Source: Syntrophus aciditrophicus SB
Lineage (GTDB): Bacteria; Desulfobacterota; Syntrophia; Syntrophales; Syntrophaceae
Assembly (NCBI RefSeq): GCF_000013405.1
Contig: NC_007759.1
Span: 1,613,001-1,677,000 of the forward strand
Direction: 5' to 3'
Length of the DNA: 64,000 bases
The stretch's first letter is position 1; each line of letters opens with the position of its first letter. The notes under the pieces were generated by a model. It was not told where the DNA came from. It searched no databases and saw only the letters and a list, made by a program, of their open reading frames with translations. The position numbers and the translations under genes were made by a program. Shown in pieces: positions 48,645 through 58,965 of this stretch.

Positions 48645-51600
48645 ATGAAAATTGAAACGTTTGTTCACCTCCATGTCCATACGCAGTACAGTCTGCTTGA
48701 CGGCACCATCCGGATCAAGGATCTGATCTCGAAGGCTAAAGAATTCGGAATGCAGGCCGTCGCGATGACGGATCATGGAAATATGTTCGGTACGATTGAT
48801 TTTTATCAGGCGGCATGCAAAGAAGGAATCAAGCCGATTATCGGTTGCGAACTTTATGTGGCCCCAAAAACCCGTTTCGAAAAAACAGGCGGCAGCATCG
48901 GCGATACAGCACGTCACCTTCTCGTATTGGCCAAGGATTATCAGGGCTACCAGAATCTGATGAAATTGTCCTCCCTTGGTTATCTGGATGGATTTTACTA
49001 CCGTCCCCGGGTAGACAAAGAACTATTAAAGAAATATCACAAAGGACTCATTGCTCTAAGTGCCTGTCTGAATGGGGAGATTGCTAATTATATATTAAAG
49101 GATAAGTTTAAGGATGCCTTATTAGCTGCTGAGAATTACAGGCAGATATTTGGTGAGCACAATTTTTATCTGGAGATCATGGAGAACGGCTTGCCCGAAC
49201 AGAAAACCGCAAACGAAGGATTGCTGGAAATCTCCAGACAGCTTTCGATACCCGTGGCTGCCACCAATGACTGCCATTACCTTAATCGGGAAGACGCAGA
49301 ATCCCATGAAGTTTTGTTATGTATCCAGACAGGGAAGACACTGGATGACTCCGACCGGATGAGATTTTCAACTGATGCTTTTTATTTCCGGTCGCCGGAT
49401 GATATGAAGCAGTTGTTTAACTATTGTCCGGAAGCAGTAGAGAATACAAAGGAAATAGCTGATAGATGCAACTTGTCTTTTGAGTTCGGTAAATTTTATC
49501 TTCCAAAGTTCGAAGTGAGCAGCGATGAAACTCTGGAAGATCGCCTGGAAAAAGTGGCGATTCAGGGTCTTGCGGAACGAATGCCCCCAATTGTTGACGA
49601 AAGAGGGGAGGAAGTCAGGGGAATATACGAAAAGAGACTGGCTGACGAACTGAAGATTATCAAATCTATGGGTTTCGCCGGTTACTTCCTGATTGTTTCC
49701 GATTTCGTTTCCTACGCGAAAAGGATGAACATCCCCGTCGGTCCCGGACGTGGTTCAGCAGCCGGCAGTCTTGTTGCTTACGCCTTAACTATTACCGACA
49801 TCGATCCAATTCGCTACGACCTTTTTTTCGAACGATTTCTGAACCCTGACCGAATCAGCATGCCTGATATCGATATTGATTTCTGCCCCGAGGGGCGCGG
49901 CGATATTATTCGCTATGTGACGGAAAAGTATGGAGAAGACAAAGTCTCTCAGATCATCACCTTCGGTAAAATGCAGGCCCGTGCAGTCATTCGTGACGTG
50001 GGAAGGGCGCTGAACATTCCTTATGGTGAAGTGGATTCCATTGCCAAACTCGTGCCCAACATACTGAATATATCTCTCGATGATGCTATGGAGATGGAGC
50101 CTCGCCTTCAGGAGGCTGCTAAGCGCGATGAAAAAATTCGGAAACTGTTGAAGCTTTCAAAATCACTGGAAGGATTAAACCGCCATGCCTCTGTGCATGC
50201 GGCCGGAGTCGTGATCTCGGATGTGCCGCTTGTGGAAAGAGTTCCGCTTTATAAAAGCCCGAAAGATGATGTGACGACGCAGTTTTCCATGAATGATCTG
50301 TCAACCGTGGGTTTGACCAAGTTCGATTTTCTGGGCCTGAAAACGCTCACAGTTATAAAAAACGCGCTTTCGTTCATTAAGGAGGGTCTTGGAACAGATC
50401 TTGACTTGAAAAATCTGCCACTGAATGATGCCGATACCTTCAAACTGCTCAGCAAGGGCGAAACAGATGGAGTTTTTCAACTTGAAAGTGACGGAATGAA
50501 GGAAATTCTCGTCCGTATGAAACCGGATTGCATCGAAGATCTGATTGCATTGATCGCCCTTTACCGTCCCGGTCCCATGAATATGATTCCTGAATTTATC
50601 GCCAGGAAACAAGGGAAAACCCCGATCATCTACGAAATTGACCAGTTGGAAGGCATACTGAAAGAAACATACGGCGTTATTCTTTATCAGGAACAGGTCA
50701 TGCAGATCGCAAGTGTTATTGCTCAATATTCGATGTCTGAAGCGGACACGCTCCGTAAGGTGATGGGCAAAAAAGACACGGCCAAGATGGAGACGGAACG
50801 CCCCAAATTTATGGAGGGGGCAAAGGCCAACGGCATTCCGGAGCAGAAAACCAGGAAGATCTGGGAGCAAATGGAAACCTTTGCTTCCTACGGGTTCAAT
50901 AAGTCGCACAGCACGGCCTATGCTATGGTTACTTATCAGACCGCCTATCTCAAGGCGCACTACCCCGTTGAATTTATGGCTGCGCTGCTGACCAGTGAAA
51001 AAGACAACAGGGACAAAATCATCAAATATATTCATGTCTGCAAGGAAATGGGGATTGCGATTCTTCCTCCGGATATTAATGAATCTCAGCGGGATTTCAG
51101 CGTAGCTGGAAACCGCATTCGCTTCGGGCTCGCGGCCATCAAAAATGTTGGACTGGGTGCGATCGATGCCATGATCTCTTCACGGCAGAAAGGAGGAGAA
51201 TTTTTATCCTTTGAAGATTTCTGTAATCGGACCGACCTTAAGAAGGTAAACAAGCGCGTTCTCGAAAGTCTGATCAAGTGTGGCGCTTTTGATTCGACAG
51301 GACAGAGGCGGCGGCAACTGATGTCGGAATATGAGAACATCATCGAGATTTCTCAAAAGCGTCAGAAGGACAAGGCCAGCAAACAGGCCAGTTTTTTTGA
51401 CGATATGGAAGACTTGGGAGTTGAGGAAAAGAGATCCTATGCCAACTCCTCTGCGGCTGAAATTCAGGAATGGGACCCTAAAGAATTACTTGCCCATGAA
51501 AAGGAATTTCTCGGATTTTATGTTACAGGCCATCCGCTTGAGGGTTATGCGTCCAAAATCAGCATGGTAGCCAATACGGACTCAGCCGGCATTCTGGAAA

Positions 51601-52112
51601 AGGGTGACAAGGAACCGGTTTCCCTGGCGGGTATTGTGTCCGGAATACGGGAAGTCTTTACGCGGAAAAAAGAAATCATGGCCTATGTATCCCTTGAAGA
51701 CCTCAAAGGAGCGACGGATGTAATCTTTTTTCCTGAAATTTATAAAAAAGTGACGGATATCCTTCACGGTGATGCCCCGATTTTTGTAAAAGGCATACTA
51801 GATGTAGCGGAAGAAAATGTGAAAGTAATCGCCGAAGAAGCCTCGCTTTTATCTGAAACGGAATACAATCCTTTTTCAAGCGTCCATTTCATGGTGGACA
51901 TCGAAAATAACGGTACCTCAGATCATCTTGTCGACAGGCTGCATCAGTTAACCAAAAATTATAAAGGAAAATATGACGCATATCTTCATCTCATCAATGG
52001 CTCCTGTGAAACAAAGATCTATCTCGGTGACAAGGCAAAGTTATCCATCAGCCCGGAATTAAAGAGAGAAGCCAATATAATTCTTGGAGAAGGGGTGATG
52101 ATTTTCATGTAA
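48645..52112 (+). CDS. dnaE: DNA polymerase III alpha subunit
   Basis: An 1155-residue replicative polymerase of the DnaE1 type. N-terminal PHP domain (FVHLHVHTQYSLLDG), palm with the catalytic Asp residues in MPDIDIDF and RGSAAGSLVAYAL, thumb and fingers, helix-hairpin-helix, and a C-terminal OB fold (VSLAGIVSGIREVFTRKKEIMAYVSLED). The PHP metal residues appear largely kept, so it may retain proofreading-like activity. Length is normal. Confidence 0.97.
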   Translation: MKIETFVHLHVHTQYSLLDGTIRIKDLISKAKEFGMQAVAMTDHGNMFGTIDFYQAACKEGIKPIIGCELYVAPKTRFEKTGGSIGDTARHLLVLAKDYQGYQNLMKLSSLGYLDGFYYRPRVDKELLKKYHKGLIALSACLNGEIANYILKDKFKDALLAAENYRQIFGEHNFYLEIMENGLPEQKTANEGLLEISRQLSIPVAATNDCHYLNREDAESHEVLLCIQTGKTLDDSDRMRFSTDAFYFRSPDDMKQLFNYCPEAVENTKEIADRCNLSFEFGKFYLPKFEVSSDETLEDRLEKVAIQGLAERMPPIVDERGEEVRGIYEKRLADELKIIKSMGFAGYFLIVSDFVSYAKRMNIPVGPGRGSAAGSLVAYALTITDIDPIRYDLFFERFLNPDRISMPDIDIDFCPEGRGDIIRYVTEKYGEDKVSQIITFGKMQARAVIRDVGRALNIPYGEVDSIAKLVPNILNISLDDAMEMEPRLQEAAKRDEKIRKLLKLSKSLEGLNRHASVHAAGVVISDVPLVERVPLYKSPKDDVTTQFSMNDLSTVGLTKFDFLGLKTLTVIKNALSFIKEGLGTDLDLKNLPLNDADTFKLLSKGETDGVFQLESDGMKEILVRMKPDCIEDLIALIALYRPGPMNMIPEFIARKQGKTPIIYEIDQLEGILKETYGVILYQEQVMQIASVIAQYSMSEADTLRKVMGKKDTAKMETERPKFMEGAKANGIPEQKTRKIWEQMETFASYGFNKSHSTAYAMVTYQTAYLKAHYPVEFMAALLTSEKDNRDKIIKYIHVCKEMGIAILPPDINESQRDFSVAGNRIRFGLAAIKNVGLGAIDAMISSRQKGGEFLSFEDFCNRTDLKKVNKRVLESLIKCGAFDSTGQRRRQLMSEYENIIEISQKRQKDKASKQASFFDDMEDLGVEEKRSYANSSAAEIQEWDPKELLAHEKEFLGFYVTGHPLEGYASKISMVANTDSAGILEKGDKEPVSLAGIVSGIREVFTRKKEIMAYVSLEDLKGATDVIFFPEIYKKVTDILHGDAPIFVKGILDVAEENVKVIAEEASLLSETEYNPFSSVHFMVDIENNGTSDHLVDRLHQLTKNYKGKYDAYLHLINGSCETKIYLGDKAKLSISPELKREANIILGEGVMIFM

Positions 52113-52113
52113 G

Positions 52114-52833
52114 ATGAAATACATTGAGCGAACATACCGAAATCAGATTTCATGTAAATTTCTGACATCGTTTCATGTCTGTGAAGAACAGACCGATCTT
52201 TTTATTCAGGCGGATCAGGATCTGACAAATAACGCGGCAGCCTCTGTACATCATTACCGCACTCATCTCAAATACTACATGCAGTCTCACCCTGAATTTG
52301 TTACATCCTTCAGACCATTGCCTGAAGATGATCTGGCCCCGCCGATTGTGAAGGCCATGCTGAAGGCCAGTAGATACGCCGGTGTTGGTCCTTTAGCTGC
52401 GGTGGCGGGGGCCGTCGCGGAATTTGTGGGGCGGGATCTTATGAACTCTTCATCCCAGGTCGTTGTTGAAAATGGAGGAGATATTTTTCTCAATGCGTCG
52501 CAAGAATTAAACATTGCCGTTTTTGCGGGTGATTCACCCTTGAGTTATCAAATCGCCTTAAGGATAAAACCAGGTGACACACCGCTGGGTATTTGCACCT
52601 CATCGGGAACGGTTGGTCATTCAATCAGCTTTGGAAAAGCAGATGCCGTATGCGTGAAAGCCAAATCAGCTGCTCTTGCTGATGCTGCGGCGACGGCTAT
52701 TGGGAATCGAGTCATGAATAAAGCCGATATAAAACATGCCCTCGAATCGGGAGCTCTCATTCAGGGTGTCCTGGGAATATTGATTATTCTGGAGAAACAG
52801 ATGGGCGTAATCGGAGATATGGAACTGATATAA
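52114..52833 (+). CDS. UPF0280 / ApbE-like family protein
   Basis: A 239-residue protein of the UPF0280 group, related to the FAD-dependent ApbE fold. GPLAAVAGAVAEFVGRDLM and VVVENGGDIFL are the main conserved blocks, followed by GICTSSGTVGHSISFGKADAV and ALADAAATAIGN. Two bases separate it from the dnaE stop. The function is unknown; a flavin transfer role is possible but not shown. Confidence 0.85.
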   Translation: MKYIERTYRNQISCKFLTSFHVCEEQTDLFIQADQDLTNNAAASVHHYRTHLKYYMQSHPEFVTSFRPLPEDDLAPPIVKAMLKASRYAGVGPLAAVAGAVAEFVGRDLMNSSSQVVVENGGDIFLNASQELNIAVFAGDSPLSYQIALRIKPGDTPLGICTSSGTVGHSISFGKADAVCVKAKSAALADAAATAIGNRVMNKADIKHALESGALIQGVLGILIILEKQMGVIGDMELI

Positions 52834-52885
52834 AAATAGTCCTTCTGGTTTACATAATATATCTTATAGGACAAAGAGATTATTT

Positions 52886-53833
52886 CTACAGACCTTCCTC
52901 AGCAAGTGACTTAATCAGCGCCGCCTGCCTTTCTGACAATTTTTTCGGGACGCTGACGGTGATTCTCACGTATTGATCGCCTCTGGCACCGCCCTTGAGA
53001 TTGGGAACACCATAGCCTTTCATTCGAATCCGCGTATTGTTCTGAGTTCCCGGAGGAATTTTAATCCGCTTTGTCGATCCATCTATCGTAGCAACTTCAA
53101 TGGTCGTTCCCAATGAAGCCTGACTGAAATTAATGGTCTTTTCAATATAAATATCATTACCTTCCCGGGAAAAAAGAGGATGCGGCAGGACTGTGATGTT
53201 CAAATACAGATCGCCGGGAGGCCCGCCTTCAAGACCTGGATTGCCTTTACCGGCCAGTCTCAGCTTCTTTCCCGTATTGATGCCTTTAGGAATTTTTATG
53301 TTGAGCTCGTCAACCTTATCCCCTTTTTGAAGAGCAATTTTCTTTTCACCACCGAACACCGCTTCTTCAAGGGTAATGGAAAGATTGTACTGAAGATCCT
53401 GACCTTTCTGCGGAACACGAGCGTACTGAGCTTGCTCTCCGAAAAGCTCGGCAAACGGATCATAGCCGCCCTGCGTTCCATAGGTTCGATTTCTTCCACG
53501 ATACGTGCGGGAGCCCGAGGGGCCATAACCTCCCAGACCACCGAAGCCCATCTCCCGAAGAATCGAGTTGATGTCAAAATTCCGGAAAATATCCTCCTGC
53601 GTATACCGCTGGCTGAAGGTATCTGAACCGAAGCTGTCGTATTGTTTCCGCTTTTCCGGATCGCTGAGAACGGCATAGGCTTCGCTGATTTTTTTAAACT
53701 TTTCTTCTGCTTCTTTGTTATCTGGATTTTTGTCCGGATGATATTTTAAGGCAAGTTTCCGGTACGCCTTTTTTATTTCGTCGCTTGTCGCCGTTTTTTC
53801 AAGTTCAAGAATTTTATAGTAATCTTCAGCCAT
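52886..53833 (-). CDS. cbpA: DnaJ-class co-chaperone without zinc finger (CbpA type)
   Basis: A 315-residue J-domain protein: J domain at residues 1-70 with the HPD motif in [17 protein letters not shown], a Gly/Phe/Tyr-rich linker, then the two beta-barrel peptide-binding domains of the DnaJ C-terminus. The cysteine-rich zinc finger of DnaJ is absent, as in CbpA. It stimulates DnaK. Convergent with the dnaE-UPF0280 pair, with 52 bases between. Confidence 0.92.
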   Translation of the reverse strand: MAEDYYKILELEKTATSDEIKKAYRKLALKYHPDKNPDNKEAEEKFKKISEAYAVLSDPEKRKQYDSFGSDTFSQRYTQEDIFRNFDINSILREMGFGGLGGYGPSGSRTYRGRNRTYGTQGGYDPFAELFGEQAQYARVPQKGQDLQYNLSITLEEAVFGGEKKIALQKGDKVDELNIKIPKGINTGKKLRLAGKGNPGLEGGPPGDLYLNITVLPHPLFSREGNDIYIEKTINFSQASLGTTIEVATIDGSTKRIKIPPGTQNNTRIRMKGYGVPNLKGGARGDQYVRITVSVPKKLSERQAALIKSLAEEGL

Positions 53834-53966
53834 ATCTTTTCAACGCATCTTCTCAAGGAAGTAAAATATTAAAAATTATTTATTTTAAAGACATTTAAAA
53901 AATGTATCCATTGATTCGATTTTGTCAAGAAATACCTGAATCTATGACTTAAGTCCGCCTTCCTTA

Positions 53967-54644
53967 TCAGGAAAGGGTTGCTATTTTACGCTTAATGAAA
54001 AGGGTGACAGTCGGGTCAATCGATTGCTCCAGGGCTTTTCTGTAAAATTTCAGGGCTTCGCTGCGATTCTGCATTTTTTCATAAAGCCTGCCCATATCCC
54101 GATAAAGGAAAGTCCCGAAGTATTTCCCCGCTTCAACTTTCTCCGCCTGTTGCAACGCCTTCAGCGCTTTCTGATAATCTTTCTTTGATTCATAGCAATA
54201 GGCAAGGCTGCTATAGGAAAGCACTTTAAATTCATTTTCGTCGGAGGCATTCGCAATAAATTTTTCATAGGACTTTATCGCTGAATCGATGTCATTATTT
54301 TTGAAGTAAAGATTCCCTAACCGGTAATCGCTCAACTGGGAAGCTTGACTTCCTGAAAATTTCGAAGAAAGATCTCTATATTTTTTAATGAGGATATCAC
54401 TGTTGACGGCAGATTCTTGTAAAACTGCCGTTTTCTCAATTTCAGCATACTCTTCCCATGCCTTTTTTTCGTTATAATATTTATATGTAAACCAGCCGAC
54501 AACGATCATAAGCACCAGAATCACGACGGCGGCAATGGTAAGAACTTTTCTCTTGTTCAAGACATAGAATTGAGAAATATTTGCAATAAATCTTTGAAAA
54601 TAATCCGGTTTTTCTATTTCTCCCAAAATTGCTTTTTTTGTCAT
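53967..54644 (-). CDS. YfgM-like membrane-anchored TPR protein
   Basis: A 225-residue protein with a cytoplasmic N-terminal stretch of about 32 residues, one membrane helix (VLTIAAVVILVLMIVVGWFTY, about residues 35-55), and a periplasmic domain of tetratricopeptide repeats (for example FKVLSYSSLAYCYESKKDYQ). This is the YfgM/DUF2133 layout, linked to chaperone networks at the Sec translocon. GGAGAG precedes the ATG. It is the last gene of the hom-apgM-thioesterase run. Confidence 0.8.
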   Translation of the reverse strand: MTKKAILGEIEKPDYFQRFIANISQFYVLNKRKVLTIAAVVILVLMIVVGWFTYKYYNEKKAWEEYAEIEKTAVLQESAVNSDILIKKYRDLSSKFSGSQASQLSDYRLGNLYFKNNDIDSAIKSYEKFIANASDENEFKVLSYSSLAYCYESKKDYQKALKALQQAEKVEAGKYFGTFLYRDMGRLYEKMQNRSEALKFYRKALEQSIDPTVTLFIKRKIATLS

Positions 54645-54658
54645 GGCTCTCTCCTGAC

Positions 54659-55075
54659 TTATTCCTCAGATGGCGCATTGGCCTTGAGTACTTCAAGAAT
54701 GTGAAGTGGTATTCGCACGATTTTTCTGTCCCGATTTGTACAGGCATGAATAGTGTAGCCTTCAACAAAAGTCTTTTCCCTCTTTTCGTCTAAAAGGGTG
54801 TAATTGAATTTTAAACTGGCTCTTCTGACGTAGGCAATTTCCGTTTCAATCAGGATGATTTGATCATACACCGCGGGAAAAAGATATTGACAGTATGCTT
54901 CGGAAAGAGGAAGGTTGATCCCCTGCTCTTCCATCTGGGCATACACAACACCGATTTCCCTTAAATATTCGGAGCGTCCGATCTCAAACCATTTAATATA
55001 GTTTGTATGATAAACGATGCCCATGGCATCCGTATCGGCATACATGACTCTGATTTTAGCTGTGCTTTTCTTCAA
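54659..55075 (-). CDS. YbgC-type acyl-CoA thioesterase (4HBT hotdog fold)
   Basis: A 138-residue hotdog-fold thioesterase. The active-site Asp and the hot-dog helix are in VMYADTDAMGIVYHTNYIKWFEIGRSEYLRE. Likely substrate: short or aromatic acyl-CoA or acyl-ACP, as for YbgC and 4-hydroxybenzoyl-CoA thioesterase. It overlaps the end of the apgM-like gene by 20 bases. Confidence 0.87.
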   Translation of the reverse strand: MKKSTAKIRVMYADTDAMGIVYHTNYIKWFEIGRSEYLREIGVVYAQMEEQGINLPLSEAYCQYLFPAVYDQIILIETEIAYVRRASLKFNYTLLDEKREKTFVEGYTIHACTNRDRKIVRIPLHILEVLKANAPSEE

Positions 55076-56285
55076 TAAAAGACCTCCATCCCTTCAAGAA
55101 CAGATCCATGAGATGGTGTCCCGGAGATATGAACAATCCACTCTTTTTTGCAGATGATTCGCAAAAAGACCATCCCGACGCCATGTTTTCATGTTTTTCA
55201 GATGAAAGAACCGCAAAGGGACTTGGCTCTCCTGAATGGGTTCTAAGGATGATCGGCGTCGGGTGATCGCTGAGGACCAGGACTCTGTAGTCATTAAAAT
55301 TTTTGATGCCCTCAAGTACCGTTCCTACCACCTTCTTGTCGAGATCCTCTATGGAACGGATTTTTCCGGCCAGGGAACCCTCATGTCCCATTTCATCCGG
55401 TGCTTCCACATGGATAAAGACGAAATCCATATCCTTCAGCGCGGCCAGGGCCTGCTCCGCTTTGCCTGCGTAATTTGTGTCCGTATATCCCGTTACGCCT
55501 TCAACATGAATTTTTTCGAGCCCTGCGTACTTCCCGATTCCATTAAGTAAATCTACGGCAGAAATCATTCCTCCCCTGATAGAATAGCGGTCAGTGAGTC
55601 GAACAATTTTCGGCGCCTTTCCCTGCCCCCAAAGCCAGATGGAATTTGCGGGTTTCAGCCCTGCCGAAATACGATTTCTGTTTACAGGATGATCTTTAAG
55701 GATTTTCTGAGAACGCTTCATCAGTCTGATAACCTGATCCGCCCCTTCGCCTCTGGGCAGGTAATGATAAACTGACCGGCCTGTAATGTCGTGTGGCGGT
55801 GTTGTTTCCAGAGCTTCCTGTCCCCTGCGCCACACCATGAGATGTCTGTAACCCACGCCGGGATAAAATCTGTAGGTATCGGAACCCATTTCTTTATTCA
55901 GGTCATTGATGATCTCTTGCGCCTCTCCCGAACTGATATGACCCGATGTAAAATCTTCCATCATTGGATTTTCAATCGGTCCCAAGGTAACCAGATTGCA
56001 TCGGAAGGCCACATCTCCGGATTCCAGTTCAAGTCCAAGGCTGGCCGCTTCAAGCGGTCCCCGCCCGGTATAGGTTTCCAGTGGATCGTAACCCAGAACG
56101 GAAAGATTGGCAACATCGCTTCCCGGTTGCAATCCATGAGGAATTGTGTCAATCAACCCCAGAGTTCCCTCGGCAGCCATTTGATCCATATTGGGGGTGC
56201 AGGCTGCTTCGAGAGGGGTTTTGCCATCAATTTCATCGATGGGATAGTCAGCCATTCCATCCCCTAAAATAATCACGTATTTCAT
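55056..56285 (-). CDS. ApgM-type phosphoglycerate mutase family; candidate homoserine kinase
   Basis: A 409-residue alkaline-phosphatase-superfamily protein of the archaeal ApgM type. IILGDGMADYP is the metal-binding start, SDVANLSVLGYDP holds the catalytic Ser, and HVEAPDEMGHEGS and VLSDHPTP hold the second metal set. By family name it interconverts 2- and 3-phosphoglycerate. But its start overlaps the stop of hom by four bases and no thrB is next to hom. Homologues in this setting have been proposed as substitutes for homoserine kinase, which I consider at least as likely here. Confidence 0.82.
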   Translation of the reverse strand: MKYVIILGDGMADYPIDEIDGKTPLEAACTPNMDQMAAEGTLGLIDTIPHGLQPGSDVANLSVLGYDPLETYTGRGPLEAASLGLELESGDVAFRCNLVTLGPIENPMMEDFTSGHISSGEAQEIINDLNKEMGSDTYRFYPGVGYRHLMVWRRGQEALETTPPHDITGRSVYHYLPRGEGADQVIRLMKRSQKILKDHPVNRNRISAGLKPANSIWLWGQGKAPKIVRLTDRYSIRGGMISAVDLLNGIGKYAGLEKIHVEGVTGYTDTNYAGKAEQALAALKDMDFVFIHVEAPDEMGHEGSLAGKIRSIEDLDKKVVGTVLEGIKNFNDYRVLVLSDHPTPIILRTHSGEPSPFAVLSSEKHENMASGWSFCESSAKKSGLFISPGHHLMDLFLKGWRSFIEEKHS

Positions 56286-57595
56286 GATAGTCTGTCATCC
56301 TCTATTCTGATCAGTACGGTACGATCCTGAACGATATCCAGTCTGTCGATTTGCCGCAGCGCCCTTTGTACATTCTTTTCCTTCGATCTATGGGTTGTCA
56401 TGACAATCGGTACAGCCTGTCCCTGTTTTCTTCCTTTCTGAATCACGGTGGCAATGCTGATGTTTTCTTCCGCCAGGATGCCGGCGATTTTTGAAAGGAC
56501 TCCAGGCCGATCAAGAGCCGAAAATCTGAAATAATAATGTGAGATAATTTCATCAACCGGCATCAGTTCGATTTCTTCAATGACTTTTTCCTGAAAGGAT
56601 CGGGCCGGTACACGCCAGGAAATTCCCTTTAAGATGTCACGTGATATGTCGATGATATCGCTGACTACCGCGCTTGCAGTAGGCATCATGCCCGCCCCCT
56701 GACCATAGAGAAACACGGAATCCGAAGCATCTCCGATAATGTGAAAGGCGTTGTAATTCCCGTTTACATTGGCCAGGAGATGATGAAACGGGACCATCGT
56801 CGGATGAATTCGCGCTTCGATGAGTCCATCGTGCTGCCTTGCTATGGCAAGCAGTTTGACGCGATATCCCAGTTCGCCGGCGAATTCCACATCCTGCTGA
56901 CTGATATCTGAAATGCCCTCCCTGTAAAGCTCATCCAGGGGTACTCTTTTCCCGTACGACAACGTCAGGACGATGGCCAGTTTGTGAGCCGTATCAATAC
57001 CCTCGATATCGAAGCTCGGATCAGCTTCCGCAAAACCGAGATCCTGAGCCTCTTTCAGAACAACCTTGAAATCTTTCCTGTCATCCGTCATCTTGGTCAG
57101 AATGAAATTCGACGTGCCGTTCATGATGCCCAGAACGGATAGAATTCTATTGGCAACCAGCGCCTCCCGGATCGTTTTGATGATAGGAATCGTCCCTCCA
57201 ACGCTGGCTTCAAATCCGATGTTTACCGCCTTCTTTTCGGCAAGTTCGAAAAGATCGTTGCCAAAGGTGGCCAGAAGAGCCTTATTCGCCGTGACGACAT
57301 GCTTTCCTTTGTTCAAAGCTTCAGTGATAAAATGGAGAGCGGGATCATAACCTCCAACCAGTTCAATGACGATGTCGATTTCCGGATCGTTCATAATCGA
57401 ATTGACATCGGTCGACAAAAGCTGAGGTTCCACGGAAACGATTCTTTGAGAAGTGATGTCGATATCTACAATCCTTTTCAGGATGAGCCTGGTCCCCAGG
57501 CGCCTTTCCAGAATATCCGCATTTTCTTTTAAGAGCTTGACTACGCCTGTTCCTATGTTTCCGAAGCCTATTAACCCGAGTTTGATATTCCTCAT
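56282..57595 (-). CDS. hom: Homoserine dehydrogenase
   Basis: A 437-residue NAD(P)-dependent enzyme converting aspartate semialdehyde to homoserine, towards threonine and methionine. LIGFGNIGTGVVKLL is the nucleotide-binding loop, GGTIPIIKTIREAL and GTSNFILTKM are the central signature, and a C-terminal ACT domain (RFSALDRPGVLSKIAGILAE) suggests threonine feedback control. GGAG lies upstream of the ATG. It opens a reverse operon of four genes. Confidence 0.96.
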   Translation of the reverse strand: MRNIKLGLIGFGNIGTGVVKLLKENADILERRLGTRLILKRIVDIDITSQRIVSVEPQLLSTDVNSIMNDPEIDIVIELVGGYDPALHFITEALNKGKHVVTANKALLATFGNDLFELAEKKAVNIGFEASVGGTIPIIKTIREALVANRILSVLGIMNGTSNFILTKMTDDRKDFKVVLKEAQDLGFAEADPSFDIEGIDTAHKLAIVLTLSYGKRVPLDELYREGISDISQQDVEFAGELGYRVKLLAIARQHDGLIEARIHPTMVPFHHLLANVNGNYNAFHIIGDASDSVFLYGQGAGMMPTASAVVSDIIDISRDILKGISWRVPARSFQEKVIEEIELMPVDEIISHYYFRFSALDRPGVLSKIAGILAEENISIATVIQKGRKQGQAVPIVMTTHRSKEKNVQRALRQIDRLDIVQDRTVLIRIEDDRLS

Positions 57596-57906
57596 GAACG
57601 GATGATCTCCTTACACTTCCAATATGAGACCCTGTACTGTCTTGTATTCCGGAAAAAATTTTTTACGAATTCACTTCAGAGCTTTTCCGGAAAGCTGAAC
57701 TGGACTTCCACAAACTTGCGTGAAGAGCTCTGCAAGAAAGAACAGTTTGATTTTTCAATGTAATTTTCAACTTAAAGCAGGTATTGTTAACAAATATTAA
57801 TAGTTTGCGCAAGGAAAGATTTGACTTTTGGAGCGATCTAAAATAGACAGTCTCTTTCAATCTGGCATCAGAGAAGTTTTTTAAAACGTTCATCAGGGGA
57901 GTCTAT
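57596..57906. other. Divergent hom/purM intergenic region
   Basis: A 311-base gap between two divergent genes, so it must hold both promoters. I see AT-rich tracts, a small inverted repeat AGCTTT/AAAGCT around 57676-57692 and TTGACT at 57821-57826 with only a poor -10 box. No purine-operator or riboswitch that I can name. Confidence 0.4.
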
Positions 57907-58950
57907 ATGCGTGAGCAATCGTCATATAAGGATGCGGGCGTGGACATTGATAAGGCCAATCTCTTCATTAGCAGGATCATTCCTCTTATCAAGATGACAT
58001 CAAGAAAAGAGGTAATGAAGGGAATCGGAGGATTTGGAGGACTTTTCCACCTGGATCTCAAAAAAATCAAAGATCCTGTACTGGTTGCTGCAACAGATGG
58101 TGTGGGTACGAAGATCAAGATCGCCCAGATGATGAACAAACACGATACGGTAGGCATCGATCTTGTTGCCATGTCCGTCAACGACATCATCGTTCAGGGA
58201 GCTGAACCCATATTTTTCCTTGATTATATCGCCATCGGACAGATGGATGTTGAACGCAACGTCAAGCTTATAGAGGGGATCGTCAAGGGTTGCCAGGAAG
58301 CTGGATGTGCCTTGATCGGTGGTGAAACGGCCGAAATGCCGGGCATTTATTCTGAAAACGAATATGATCTGGCCGGCTTCTGCATCGGTGTTGTTGAAAA
58401 CGGCAGAATCATCGACGGTTCGGACATTCGCGTCGGCGACCGTGTAATCGGAATTGCATCAAACGGCATTCACAGCAACGGATATTCCCTGGTTCGCAAG
58501 GTTATATTTGACAAAGCAAAGTTAAATGTCGACGACACAATAGAGGGTATCGAAAATTCCATTGGAGAAGAACTTCTGCGGCCAACACGAATCTATGTCA
58601 AACCCGTCCTTAATTTAATGAAGAGCTTTAATATCAAAGGGATTGTTCATATTACGGGTGGAGGCTTTGTTGACAATATTCCCAGAATCGTTCCCAATCA
58701 ATGCTGCACTGTGATCCGAATGAACAGTTGGCAGATTCCGCCCATATTCAGTATTATCCAGGAGCTCGGTGATATTGACCAGATGGAAATGGTCCGTGTA
58801 TTCAATATGGGAATCGGAATGATCCTCATTGTTTCAGAAAAGGAAACCGATGATATTGTGGAACGCCTCAACATGCTGGGGGAAAAGGCCTATATTATCG
58901 GATCTATCGAAAAAGCTGACGGCGAGAAAAGCGCTGTTTCTTTTACATAG
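57907..58950 (+). CDS. purM: Phosphoribosylformylglycinamidine cyclo-ligase
   Basis: A 347-residue AIR synthetase, fifth step of purine synthesis. The ATP-binding DGVGTKIKIAQM, GVDLVAM-like IDLVAMSVNDIIVQGAEP, and GGETAEMPGIY are diagnostic. GGGGAG sits about eight bases before the ATG. Followed 15 bases later by purN, the usual pair. Confidence 0.96.
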   Translation: MREQSSYKDAGVDIDKANLFISRIIPLIKMTSRKEVMKGIGGFGGLFHLDLKKIKDPVLVAATDGVGTKIKIAQMMNKHDTVGIDLVAMSVNDIIVQGAEPIFFLDYIAIGQMDVERNVKLIEGIVKGCQEAGCALIGGETAEMPGIYSENEYDLAGFCIGVVENGRIIDGSDIRVGDRVIGIASNGIHSNGYSLVRKVIFDKAKLNVDDTIEGIENSIGEELLRPTRIYVKPVLNLMKSFNIKGIVHITGGGFVDNIPRIVPNQCCTVIRMNSWQIPPIFSIIQELGDIDQMEMVRVFNMGIGMILIVSEKETDDIVERLNMLGEKAYIIGSIEKADGEKSAVSFT

Positions 58951-58965
58951 CCTGATATATTGATT

